A DNA stretch of 64,000 bases from Empedobacter tilapiae (GTDB lineage Bacteria > Bacteroidota > Bacteroidia > Flavobacteriales > Weeksellaceae): contig NZ_SRPE01000002.1 in the NCBI RefSeq assembly GCF_004785645.1, positions 62,001 through 126,000 on the forward strand, in the 5' to 3' direction. A program made the position numbers and the translations under genes. The notes under the pieces were generated by a model, which saw only the letters and a program-made list of their open reading frames with translations, searched no databases and had not been told where the DNA came from. Shown here one piece after another: positions 53,384 through 61,277 of this stretch; the first letter of the stretch is position 1, and every line of letters begins with the position of its first letter.

Positions 53384-53995
53384 TTAATATTCGTTTTCAT
53401 CTTCGTGTGTTTCATCAATAGGATAATCGGCAGTAACTTCTTCCGCTTCTAGAAGTTTGGGTTTTGTTTCGTCAATTGCTCCGAAAAGGCTCGGTGTTGC
53501 GAATTTGTCGGATAATGCTGTTTTGCGTTTGCGTATCTCGTCTGCTTTTTCGGGAAACTCCGTTATATCGGGAACTTTTATCCACGCTTCACGAAATTTG
53601 CCCTCTTTTTCCAACTCGTCCGCCTTTGCCATTGCATCTTTAAACTTCTTGTCTTTGACTTCTTTTTCTTTTTTCTCTTTTTCGGTTTTCGCTTTCTCGA
53701 TTGCCGATTGTGCTTTGGCTTCATCAAGTTGCTTTTGAAATTTCTCCATATCCACCATTAAGCCCGATACCTTTTGTATAGGTGTGGTCATCTGCTCAAA
53801 AAATCCCTCGTCAAACTCCTGGGGTGTGGCGTTAAAGGTCAATGGTGGAATTAGATTTTTTGCACTATCTCCACACGCTTCGTTGTTGAGCAATACTGTT
53901 ACAATTAGGTTGCTTTCTATTCCTTTTGAAATGTTCAGTTGCAATACTCCTGTAAAGTCTAACTGCTGTATCTGATTGAAAAAATTGGTGTTCAT
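53384..53995 (-). CDS. PRTRC system protein E
   Basis: 203 residues. N-terminal domain FFNQIQQLDFTGVLQLNISKGIESNLIVTVLLN is the PRTRC E signature; then LIPPLTFNATPQEFDEGFFEQM, a charged coiled coil (about 85-130) and an acidic tail. First recognised member of the PRTRC set, 12 bp after the 60-residue gene. Confidence 0.85.
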   Translation of the reverse strand: MNTNFFNQIQQLDFTGVLQLNISKGIESNLIVTVLLNNEACGDSAKNLIPPLTFNATPQEFDEGFFEQMTTPIQKVSGLMVDMEKFQKQLDEAKAQSAIEKAKTEKEKKEKEVKDKKFKDAMAKADELEKEGKFREAWIKVPDITEFPEKADEIRKRKTALSDKFATPSLFGAIDETKPKLLEAEEVTADYPIDETHEDENEY

Positions 53996-54007
53996 TATTC
54001 TTAAATT

Positions 54008-54190
54008 TTAATTGTTAATACTTTTTTCTTTTTTAAGTTTCTCGTGCATATCTGCCCAATAATCCTGTCTTTCCTTGTCGGTTTCTGTTGGTGGGTTGTG
54101 CTGATATTCTTTATACCAATCTATTTGCTGAATAGCTTTTATGAGGTCGGTAATTTCAATCCAATTCCCTTTTTTATCTATGATTTTCAT
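54008..54190 (-). CDS. Small hypothetical protein
   Basis: 60 residues, with KGNWIEITDLIKAIQQIDWYKEYQHNPP and a basic tail. No known domain. In line with its neighbours (12 and 18 bp gaps) on the same strand, which supports a real gene. Confidence 0.6.
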   Translation of the reverse strand: MKIIDKKGNWIEITDLIKAIQQIDWYKEYQHNPPTETDKERQDYWADMHEKLKKEKSINN

Positions 54191-54208
54191 CGTACTTGGC
54201 TTTAAATG

Positions 54209-54547
54209 TTATTTGCTGATTTCCGCTATTTGGTCAATCCTACAATAGATGATACTTCGAAGACTTGTTTTATCGGGAGCGTTGTATTCTGCCCAACTAC
54301 CGTACTGCTTTACGATATAGGATTTTAAAACATCCTCAAAACCAAAGCGATAACCCATAAGCGGTACGGCTCTTTTGAAATAAGCATTTCGGTTTACTGC
54401 TTCGGCAAGCCAATTTTTTTCGGCTCGGTTCAATTTTTCGCCTTTGTTCAGTTTTTCCCTTAATAAGTAAACCTTTGCATTTTGCAGGGTTGCCAATTCG
54501 GGTACATCTTGGCGTACAAACTTTGTAGCTATTGTTCTTGTTTCCAT
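54209..54547 (-). CDS. Hypothetical protein of the PRTRC operon region
   Basis: 112 residues, no signal or membrane segment. LRSIIYCRIDQIAEISK at the end and AVPLMGYRFGFEDVLKSYIVKQYGSWAEYNAPDK resemble a conserved protein found in Bacteroidetes ICEs; no function known. Spacing of 11 and 18 bp fits one operon. Confidence 0.65.
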   Translation of the reverse strand: METRTIATKFVRQDVPELATLQNAKVYLLREKLNKGEKLNRAEKNWLAEAVNRNAYFKRAVPLMGYRFGFEDVLKSYIVKQYGSWAEYNAPDKTSLRSIIYCRIDQIAEISK

Positions 54548-54558
54548 TGCCTTTGGTT

Positions 54559-55041
54559 TTAAGTTTCTTGAATTTTAATTTTCCTCTCCAACAAGTTTTC
54601 TAATATCTCGTAATCGCTTTCGTAAGCATTACCCTCAAAATGGTAGGTATCGGTTTCTTCATCAAACTCGTATTGTTCAAAATCTTCGTCTTCCAAATAA
54701 ACACCTGTGAGTAGCTTGTCATAAAATGTTGCCCTGCCATATACAAGATTGCCCATTTCTTCATAATCGTATGTAAAGTTCACTTCGTAATGTTCCGCTA
54801 TCTTTTGAATGATTTCCATATTGGGCGACCATTTTGTTTCATACTGAAACTGCCCTTCATCGCCATCATTCCAATAGATATTGAAGAAATAACCACCATT
54901 ATCTTTAGAAATAAAATCGGGTAGTTGCCCTTCTTCGGATTTTTCTTCCTTTTCCTTCATTGATTGAAAAAGTTCCTGTATTGCTGTGATTGTTTCGGGT
55001 TTCCCCTCGAATACAACCGTATTACTGCACCAATTTGCCAT
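54559..55041 (-). CDS. DUF1281 (Api92-like) protein
   Basis: 160 residues beginning MANWCSNTVVFEG, the diagnostic start of DUF1281/ferredoxin-like Api92 proteins of plasmids and phages. YFFNIYWNDGDEGQFQYETKWSPNMEIIQKIAEHY continues the family pattern, ending with an acidic region. Function unknown. Confidence 0.82.
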   Translation of the reverse strand: MANWCSNTVVFEGKPETITAIQELFQSMKEKEEKSEEGQLPDFISKDNGGYFFNIYWNDGDEGQFQYETKWSPNMEIIQKIAEHYEVNFTYDYEEMGNLVYGRATFYDKLLTGVYLEDEDFEQYEFDEETDTYHFEGNAYESDYEILENLLERKIKIQET

Positions 55042-55093
55042 AACTTTTGTTTTTAGTAGGCTACCACCGATTAAAGCGGTAGCCTGTTTTTAT

Positions 55094-56167
55094 TTAATTA
55101 AGGTTTAGGATTTCTGCACCATCTAAAGCAAAACCATTACACAATTCAAATGCTTTCTGTGATTTGAGTTGAGCAGTACCACCCAATACAATGCTCTGCA
55201 ACTTGGCTTCATCATTCTTGTAATTTCTTACGTTCTGATAGTAACCTGTAACCGCATTATAAGCTCCGAACAATGTTCCTTTTGTCGTATCCATTTGTTG
55301 GGTGTCGCTTATCATTGCGTATGCAAAAGCATCTTCAACGGTGTTTTTGAACACGGTTGAAATTTCATCTTCCGCACCTTTTTTGATTAAATCAAAGGTT
55401 TCCTTATTCGGGCAAAGTGCCAATTGAATTAGCTTTTTAACCTCTCGGTCTGTTACCTTTACTTTTGCCCATTCATTGAAAATTCCCTCTAATTGGTTGC
55501 TCAATGTGTTGGCAAGTCCCATAATCTTGTGAGCGTTCTCGATACGTCCTTTTGCTCCCGAAGTGTGTTTGATACGGACAACATTGGTCATATTGCGTAA
55601 TGAAGCGTTTAAGGTATTTTGGCAAACGATACGGATTGGTGTAAATGCGGCTGTGATACTTCCGCTACCATCGTGCGAAGTGGTTAGGAAAATGTATTTT
55701 TCCGTAACATCATCGCCATTGCCTACACGGATATAGTCAGGCAGTTTGGCTGTGATAAAAATACGTTCTCCGTTGCCTAATGCTCCTGCGGTTTCGTACA
55801 GAATGCCCTCGCCACCACCTACAATAGCATCAAAGAAATTAAAGGCTTCACGGTTTTGTACGATATGGTAATCCTTGCCGACTACTCCCAATACCTTATT
55901 GTTATCAGTGCGAATGTTGGCGAAATAGTTAGGTACTTCTAATTCGCTACTGCCTATCTCTATACCGTTAGCCGTTTCGATAATGCCCGAACCTTTGGTA
56001 AAAAGTGGGGATTTTACGACTTCGTAATCTAACCCTGCGTGTTTGATAGCTTCCTCGCTTGTCGGGTATTGCTCCACGATTTGCCCCAAGTTGTGCCATG
56101 CTTTTTGTTGTACGCTAAAAAATGAATAACGTCCTGTTCTCTCGTTAAAATTGATATTATGTGCCAT
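55094..56167 (-). CDS. DUF932 (phage/plasmid-like TIGR03299) protein
   Basis: 357 residues from ATG 56167 (MAHNINFNERTGRYSFFSVQ); the frame is open up to 56287 but that part overlaps ssb and has no family match, so it is rejected. KAWHNLGQIVEQYPTSEEAIKHAGLDYEVV and FNFFDAIVGGGEGILYETAGALGNGERIFITAKLP are typical. Common on plasmids and ICEs; function unknown. Confidence 0.88.
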   Translation of the reverse strand: MAHNINFNERTGRYSFFSVQQKAWHNLGQIVEQYPTSEEAIKHAGLDYEVVKSPLFTKGSGIIETANGIEIGSSELEVPNYFANIRTDNNKVLGVVGKDYHIVQNREAFNFFDAIVGGGEGILYETAGALGNGERIFITAKLPDYIRVGNGDDVTEKYIFLTTSHDGSGSITAAFTPIRIVCQNTLNASLRNMTNVVRIKHTSGAKGRIENAHKIMGLANTLSNQLEGIFNEWAKVKVTDREVKKLIQLALCPNKETFDLIKKGAEDEISTVFKNTVEDAFAYAMISDTQQMDTTKGTLFGAYNAVTGYYQNVRNYKNDEAKLQSIVLGGTAQLKSQKAFELCNGFALDGAEILNLN

Positions 56168-56210
56168 AATGTTAGAAATTTTGATGTTAAAAATGATTGA
56201 ATGTTCTTGA

Positions 56211-56588
56211 TTAAAATGGGAGGTCGTCTTCTGCCTTGCTATTGTTTGTGCTTGTGGTAGCTTGTGCCGTTTCCGATTTTTTGCCACCTCCGTGCAATTT
56301 GATTTGAGAGGTATGGAAATTCAGTCCTGCTCTTGGTTCTCCATCATTACCTGTCCACGCTCTTGTGCTTACTCGTCCCGATAGTTCTACCAAAGTACCT
56401 TTTGTGAGTAGCTTGGCTACATTCGGGGTTATCCAATAGGAGCAATCGAAATAGGTTGTTTGCTCTATGCGTTCGCCCTGTTTGTTACGGTAGCTGTCGT
56501 TGGTCGCTACTGAAAAGTTTACTACTTGTTTGTCCTGTGACGTTGTGCGTACTTCCGCATCCCTTGTCAATCTTCCTGTGATGTTCAT
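56211..56588 (-). CDS. ssb: Single-stranded DNA-binding protein
   Basis: 125 residues: OB-fold with MNITGRLTRDAEVRTTSQDKQVVNFSVATND and a disordered tail ending DDLPF, the acidic tip that binds partner proteins. ICE-encoded SSB is likely used for the entering single strand or for element replication. 43 bp before the DUF932 gene. Confidence 0.93.
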   Translation of the reverse strand: MNITGRLTRDAEVRTTSQDKQVVNFSVATNDSYRNKQGERIEQTTYFDCSYWITPNVAKLLTKGTLVELSGRVSTRAWTGNDGEPRAGLNFHTSQIKLHGGGKKSETAQATTSTNNSKAEDDLPF

Positions 56589-57185
56589 ATTCTTTAATTT
56601 TTAGTTATTGATTTTGATTTTTTTTGATTTATTCGGCAATGAGAGGAGGTGCTGTTTCGTTTCATTACCATTTCCAATGTTTTTAATCTTCATATCTGAC
56701 ATTTTTTTTTATTCGTTTAAAGAGCCGGAGTATGCTATGTTTCGTTTCACGAGCATAAAAGGTTCGTGTTTAGCATCACCAAGGTTTTGGAAAAAAATAC
56801 TACCCAACGGGTGGAGATTATTTTCCAAACTTGCTTGACATTTGTGATGCGTTAAGAACACGGAAATACCTTTGCTCTTGAAATGGGACAAAAAAGCATA
56901 CGGGTCTTTGGATAAAATGAATGTGGAAGCCAAGAAGATGGCATTGAGAAATGGTTTACAATGAATTGAAATAACACTTCCAATTCGCTGAATTTTTAAA
57001 ACACTTTTTTAAAGCGGTGGGGCTATCAAAGCCACACTAATAGAGGATTAAAAAATTGTATTTGTGTGGGAGGCGTAGATGGCAACATTTTTTAATCTTC
57101 TGTTCCAGAAGTAGCCGAAAAGCTCTTTTACAGAAAGGGAATAGCAGAGCGAAGTAAATGTGCTTTGGCTATAAAATATGGGCAT
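56589..57185. other. Gene-free stretch between ssb and integrase with an inverted repeat
   Basis: About 600 bp without a convincing gene. A perfect 11-bp inverted repeat, GATTAAAAAAT (57046-57056) and ATTTTTTAATC (57087-57097), is separated by 30 bp; CCACAC (near 57032) and GTGTGG (near 57064) lie beside its left arm. A site for recombination or regulatory proteins is possible. Confidence 0.4.
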
Positions 57186-57213
57186 AAAAAAAGCAGAACC
57201 GTTAAGTTCTGCT
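57186..57213 (-). terminator. Rho-independent terminator of the integrase gene
   Basis: On the - strand AGCAGAAC-TTAACG-GTTCTGCT followed by TTTTTT, 23 bp after the integrase stop. Confidence 0.88.
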
Positions 57214-57236
57214 AGTAATTATCAAATTGTGATTAA

Positions 57237-58487
57237 CTATATAACCTGTAAAAACGCTTCTTCAATCTCCTTAAATTTAGGAGCTACTAAATCCATATCC
57301 TTACTAATCTTTTGGCTGGTAATTTTAGCATAAATCTGTGTAGTTGAAATGTTTTTATGTCCCATCATTTTGCTAAGGCTTTCAAGAGGTACGCCTTCGG
57401 TCAAAAACATCGTTCCAAATGTGTGTCTTGCGGTGTGAAAAGTTACTTTTTGTTCTGTAATAATTTCAGCTTTTTCAATTAATTTGCCAATGTGAGTATT
57501 GCAGGTTACATTAGTTGGAACTGGAAAGATAAACTCATTACGAGTGCTACCGAGGTATTTTTCTATAATACGTTTTGGGATTTCCATTAATCGAACATTA
57601 GAAGCAATATCTGATTTTTTTCTTCTGCTGATGATCCATTGATGGCCATCGAAGAAAGACTGAATATTGTTCCTTGTTAGTTTTTTAATATCCGCATAAG
57701 CAAGTCCGGTAAAACAACTGAAAATAAAAAGATCTTTCACAAGCTCATACCGTGGGTGGGGCGGTGCACACATCATCAGTTTTTCTACATCTTCTTTAAG
57801 AATATAACCCCTGTCGGTTTCTTCCATATTAATTTCATAATCTTGAAACGGATTATCACGTATCAAACCTTTTTTTATAGCCAATTCTACCAGACTTAGT
57901 ACGGGCATCGTGTAAACCCAAACCGTATTATGTGTAGATTGTAAATCGTACCGAAGATAAAAATCGAATTCCCTAATAAAATCTCCAGTCAATTCCCGAA
58001 AGGCCATATCATCACGATGATAGCGTTCTTTGATAAAAGTGGTAAGATGATTATAAACCGTGATGTACTTGTTGTAGGTGCTTTGTGAACGTTCTTCCTT
58101 GTCAACCAATTTTTTAAAATCCTCATTTTTATCGTTAAAGACTTTTAGAATTGCATCATCCATTACACCAACACCCAAGAATGAGAGCTTTACTTTTTGG
58201 GAAGTAGCAAAGCCCTCGTGTTTCAGCATATCTTCATAAATTTTGTCGATACGCCCACGTATGTTATCCAACTTTTTATTAATATTTAAAGCTGTTGCGC
58301 TTTTGCCCTCAACTCTTCCATATTTTAGATCCCAATTGCTAGGGTCAATTTCTAACTTTGTCCCAAAAGTTTTAGGTGTTCCGTCAATGGTAATACGTGC
58401 CATAATTGGAGCATTACCATTTTTTTTCAGTTCGTTCTTTTTCAAGTAGAAAAGCAGTTTGAACGTTGATTTTTTTGTCTGCGTCAT
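57237..58487 (-). CDS. int: Tyrosine recombinase/integrase, IntDOT-like
   Basis: 416 residues. Arm- and core-binding domains (1-220) precede the catalytic domain with HTARHTFG (His351, Arg354), GHKNISTTQIYAKI (His377, Tyr386 nucleophile) and Lys near 290. At the place of the first catalytic Arg the sequence is CFTGLAYADIKKL, i.e. Ala263 instead of Arg. Loss of this Arg is known for IntDOT and relatives. It is the likely enzyme for integration and excision of this element and is encoded at the edge of the element. Confidence 0.93.
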   Translation of the reverse strand: MTQTKKSTFKLLFYLKKNELKKNGNAPIMARITIDGTPKTFGTKLEIDPSNWDLKYGRVEGKSATALNINKKLDNIRGRIDKIYEDMLKHEGFATSQKVKLSFLGVGVMDDAILKVFNDKNEDFKKLVDKEERSQSTYNKYITVYNHLTTFIKERYHRDDMAFRELTGDFIREFDFYLRYDLQSTHNTVWVYTMPVLSLVELAIKKGLIRDNPFQDYEINMEETDRGYILKEDVEKLMMCAPPHPRYELVKDLFIFSCFTGLAYADIKKLTRNNIQSFFDGHQWIISRRKKSDIASNVRLMEIPKRIIEKYLGSTRNEFIFPVPTNVTCNTHIGKLIEKAEIITEQKVTFHTARHTFGTMFLTEGVPLESLSKMMGHKNISTTQIYAKITSQKISKDMDLVAPKFKEIEEAFLQVI

Positions 58488-58720
58488 AACTCAAATGTTT
58501 AATGTTTAAAATTAATTTACATTGAGTTACAAGGAAATATAAAAATAAGTGCAAAACACTGAAATATAACCGTTTAAGCTAATAAGGAACCTCTATTAAT
58601 CGGTAACGAATTAGTAACTTAACTTTGTCATTTCAAGCCCAAAATCTATCAGACACCGATTTCCAAATAAAGACTACTTCTTTATAAAACATTGTATAGC
58701 AACGGATTTAATCGTTTTGC

Positions 58721-58730
58721 TTACTTTTGC
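58721..58730 (+). other. Candidate attachment core at the right end
   Basis: TTACTTTTGC differs at one base from GTAnnTTTGC, the site used by CTnDOT. It lies in the 58488-58853 gap, between the integrase and the first A+T-rich chromosomal gene. The same octamer also fits a -7 promoter box, so this is weak. Confidence 0.35.
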
Positions 58731-58767
58731 TTTTTACTAATCTTTTTTAATAGAAAAAATAATATTT

Positions 58768-58800
58768 AGCCGAGTTTGTAAGCTCGGCTTTATTTTTGTT
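58768..58800 (+). terminator. Orphan rho-independent terminator
   Basis: AGCCGAG (58768-58774) and CTCGGCT (58783-58789) with T-rich tail TTATTTTTGTT, not preceded by a + strand gene. It may belong to the chromosomal gene that was separated by the element. Confidence 0.7.
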
Positions 58801-58804
58801 AAAG

Positions 58805-58855
58805 TAAATTGAAAAAATACTATTTTTACGTAATAATAAATTGAAAAAATACTAT
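58805..58855 (+). repeat. 19-bp direct repeat overlapping the lemA start
   Basis: TAAATTGAAAAAATACTAT occurs at 58805-58823 and 58837-58855, 32 bp apart; the second copy runs into the lemA start codon at 58854. Confidence 0.75.
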
Positions 58856-59462
58856 GAAAAACAAAGGATGTCTTATCGGTGGTGGTTTTTTAGCTGTCAT
58901 TGTAATTGTCGGATTATGGTTAATGTCTGTTTATAATGGATTAGTACCTATGCAAGAAAATGTTACTGCTCAATGGTCGAATGTAGAAAATACATACCAA
59001 AAACGTTCTGATTTAGTAAATCAGCTAGTAGGAACTGTAAAAGGAGCTGCAAACTACGAAAAAGAAACATTAACAGCAGTTATAGATGCCCGTGCAAAAG
59101 CAACTTCTAATCAAATTAAAATTGATGATCCAAGCCAATTAACACAAGAAAATATTGCTAAATTTCAAGCAGCTCAAGATCAATTAGGATCAACATTAAG
59201 TCGTTTATTAGTCTCTGTAGAAAAATATCCAGAATTAAAAGCTGTAGCTGGCTTTACGAACTTACAAGCTTCTATAGAAAGTATGGAGCAAGAAGTTTTA
59301 TTTGAAAGAAAAAAATACAACGAGGCTGCAAAAGTATATAATACTAAAATCAAAACATTTCCAACTAATATGATGGCTGGAATTGCAGGGTTTACACAGA
59401 AAGGATATTTCGAGGCTGCAGCTGGAACTGAAAACGCTCCTACTGTAGATTTTTCTAAATAA
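58854..59462 (+). CDS. lemA: LemA family protein
   Basis: 202 residues. An N-terminal transmembrane helix (MKNKGCLIGGGFLAVIVIVGLWLMS), then the LemA core with YNGLVPMQENVTAQWSNVENTYQKRSDLVNQLVGTVKGAA and NKIKTFPTNMMAG-like ending. Periplasmic helical bundle of unknown function, usually followed by TPM proteins, as here. Confidence 0.95.
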   Translation: MKNKGCLIGGGFLAVIVIVGLWLMSVYNGLVPMQENVTAQWSNVENTYQKRSDLVNQLVGTVKGAANYEKETLTAVIDARAKATSNQIKIDDPSQLTQENIAKFQAAQDQLGSTLSRLLVSVEKYPELKAVAGFTNLQASIESMEQEVLFERKKYNEAAKVYNTKIKTFPTNMMAGIAGFTQKGYFEAAAGTENAPTVDFSK

Positions 59463-59477
59463 TAAATTATCATCATT

Positions 59478-59918
59478 ATGGGAAAAAAGAAACATGAATT
59501 TCTTTCTTCAAAAGATGAAAAAAAAATAATCGAAGCCATTCAAAAAGCGGAGAAAAATACAAGTGGAGAGATTCGAATTCATATTGAATTCGAATCTTCT
59601 CTCAATCATTTTGACAAAGCTTTAGAAGTTTTCGAGCAATTGGAAATGCATAAAACCAAAGATAGAAATGGTGTATTGTTTCATGTTTCGCCAACCGATC
59701 ACAATTTTACAATTGTAGGAGACGAAGGAATTGACAATATAACGCCAGACGATTTTTGGGAAGATATAAAAGCAGATGTTGTCAAGCATTTCAAAAAAGA
59801 ACATTATGTAAAAGGGCTTTGCAAAGGAATTAAGAAAACTGGCAAAGCACTTAAGAAATATTTTCCTCATCAAGAGGATGATACAAACGAATTACCAGAT
59901 GAAATTAGCTACAGTTAA
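59478..59918 (+). CDS. TPM-domain protein, soluble
   Basis: 146 residues, no signal peptide. TPM (TLP18.3/Psb32/MOLO-1) domain: IIEAIQKAEKNTSGEIRIHIE, DRNGVLFHVSPTDHNFTIVGDEGID. Typical partner of LemA; the 3' end overlaps the next TPM gene by 20 bp. Confidence 0.9.
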   Translation: MGKKKHEFLSSKDEKKIIEAIQKAEKNTSGEIRIHIEFESSLNHFDKALEVFEQLEMHKTKDRNGVLFHVSPTDHNFTIVGDEGIDNITPDDFWEDIKADVVKHFKKEHYVKGLCKGIKKTGKALKKYFPHQEDDTNELPDEISYS

Positions 59919-60690
59919 ATACTTTTTTCTAACTTTTTTTCTTTCCATTTTAACCGTTTTTGGGCAAACGCCTGATGAATTGGTTAATATGAAACATCCG
60001 CCTAAAAAGCTTGTGCAAGATTATGCACATGTTTTTGATGCAATGCAATTGGATGAATTAGAACGAAAATTGGTAGCCTATGATGATTCAACTTCTACGC
60101 AAATTTTGGTGTTAACAGTCGAGTCTTTGGATGGTTATCCGTTAGAAACTTTTGCGAATGATATTGGTCAAAATTGGGGAGTTGGTACACAAGGCAAAGA
60201 TAATGGAGTGGTAATTGTTTTGAGTGAACAAGATCGTAAGATTACTATCAGAACAGGCTATTCGGCTCAGATTTATCTACCACCAAGTGTTAACAAATCA
60301 ATTATTGACAATGTTATTATTCCGTATTTCAAACAAGGCGATTACGCTGGCGGAATAAATGCTGGAGTCAATTCTATTTTTCAAGCTTTTGCAGGAAAAT
60401 ACAAACAAGACAAACCAAAATCGCAAGAACCAGATATGGATTGGTTTGCATTGATTTTTGCCATAGGATTTTTCATTTTTATCTTTATTATTATATCTAA
60501 AGGTAAAGGAGGAAATAATGGAGGAAATGGTGGTAGACGAAGAAGTTTGTTGGACGATATTATTATTATGAATACTGGAAGTTCAATTTTTGGAAGTGGA
60601 AGCTCTTGGGGAGGATCATCTGGCGGAGGCGGCTTTGGTGGCTTCGGAGGTGGAAGCTTCGGAGGTGGAGGTGCTTCTGGTAGTTGGTAA
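59899..60690 (+). CDS. TPM-domain membrane protein with Gly-rich tail
   Basis: 263 residues from ATG 59899, which begins a signal peptide (MKLATVKYFFLTFFLSILTVFGQ). TPM domain (about 30-165) with LVQDYAHVFDAMQLDELERKL and QNWGVGTQGKDNGVVIVLS; a transmembrane helix near 183-203; the last 25 residues are almost only Gly, Ser and Phe. Earlier start at 59878 rejected. Part of the lemA-TPM-TPM operon. Confidence 0.9.
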   Translation: MKLATVKYFFLTFFLSILTVFGQTPDELVNMKHPPKKLVQDYAHVFDAMQLDELERKLVAYDDSTSTQILVLTVESLDGYPLETFANDIGQNWGVGTQGKDNGVVIVLSEQDRKITIRTGYSAQIYLPPSVNKSIIDNVIIPYFKQGDYAGGINAGVNSIFQAFAGKYKQDKPKSQEPDMDWFALIFAIGFFIFIFIIISKGKGGNNGGNGGRRRSLLDDIIIMNTGSSIFGSGSSWGGSSGGGGFGGFGGGSFGGGGASGSW

Positions 60691-60700
60691 TGATTTTTAT

Positions 60701-61198
60701 ATGAATAAAAAAATACTTATTCTTTTAGTTGCAATTATAGCGTTCTTAAATATCTTTTTTTATTTCGGGGCATTATATTTTAATTTAAAGTATCCATTGT
60801 ATGGTAATAGTAGTTTTAGTTCTAATATAATTGTGTTTTTTTCTATATTAATAAGTATTGTTTTAGCATTTGTCTGTAGAAAGATACCTATTGCATTTAG
60901 GTTTTTAATTTTTATATTATGTTTTTGTTTTATTTACTCTGTCTCGATTATATTTTTCAAGGACTTTTATATTAATGTAGATAAAGCTTTGGCAATAAAT
61001 TATCCAATTAAGAATGCGAGTAAATATTATGATCACAATGATCCGATAATAAAATTAGAAGCTAATAATGGTAAGATTTATTATTATTTTCAAAAAACTT
61101 CGTTAGGAGATATTGAGATACCGAATAATGAAGTTGAAAATATAAGACTTAAAAAAAGTATTTTTGACTCTGAAGTATTATACTATTATATCAAATAA
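60701..61198 (+). CDS. Hypothetical membrane protein
   Basis: 165 residues from ATG 60701 (the frame upstream is antisense-like reading of the Gly-rich tail and is rejected). Three hydrophobic helices (about 5-25, 38-60, 65-90) then a soluble domain ending VLYYYIK. Very A+T-rich. No recognised family. Ends before a strong terminator. Confidence 0.7.
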   Translation: MNKKILILLVAIIAFLNIFFYFGALYFNLKYPLYGNSSFSSNIIVFFSILISIVLAFVCRKIPIAFRFLIFILCFCFIYSVSIIFFKDFYINVDKALAINYPIKNASKYYDHNDPIIKLEANNGKIYYYFQKTSLGDIEIPNNEVENIRLKKSIFDSEVLYYYIK

Positions 61199-61204
61199 AA
61201 TCAA

Positions 61205-61234
61205 AAATCCGAACGAAACCGTTCGGATTTTTTT
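61205..61234 (+). terminator. Rho-independent terminator of the lemA operon
   Basis: AAATCCGAAC (61205-61214) pairs with GTTCGGATTT (61221-61230), loop GAAACC, then TTTT. Confidence 0.9.
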
Positions 61235-61277
61235 AGGACTAAACATTATTCGTTAAATTCGTTTTCTAAATCAGTTT

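Larger units (their letters stand above)
1..58730. mobile_element. Integrative conjugative element with cargo, right part
   Basis: A complete mob/tra set, a PRTRC cassette, SSB and a tyrosine recombinase lie in one block that ends just before a clear change to more A+T-rich housekeeping genes at about 58.75 kb. The recombinase sits at the right edge, as in CTnDOT-type elements of Bacteroidetes. The left end is not in the window. Whether the sulfur and cydAB region (1-20.7 kb) lies inside the element or is host DNA beside it is inferred from its similar base composition and its position next to mobC; the mob-to-integrase block (20.9-58.5 kb) is the certain part. Confidence 0.75.

Noticed and set aside
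56709-56933. 74-codon - strand frame between ssb and int
   Set aside because: No domain, no operon context; judged chance.
58488-58853. tRNA gene as integration target
   Set aside because: No cloverleaf or T-loop sequence found in the gap.
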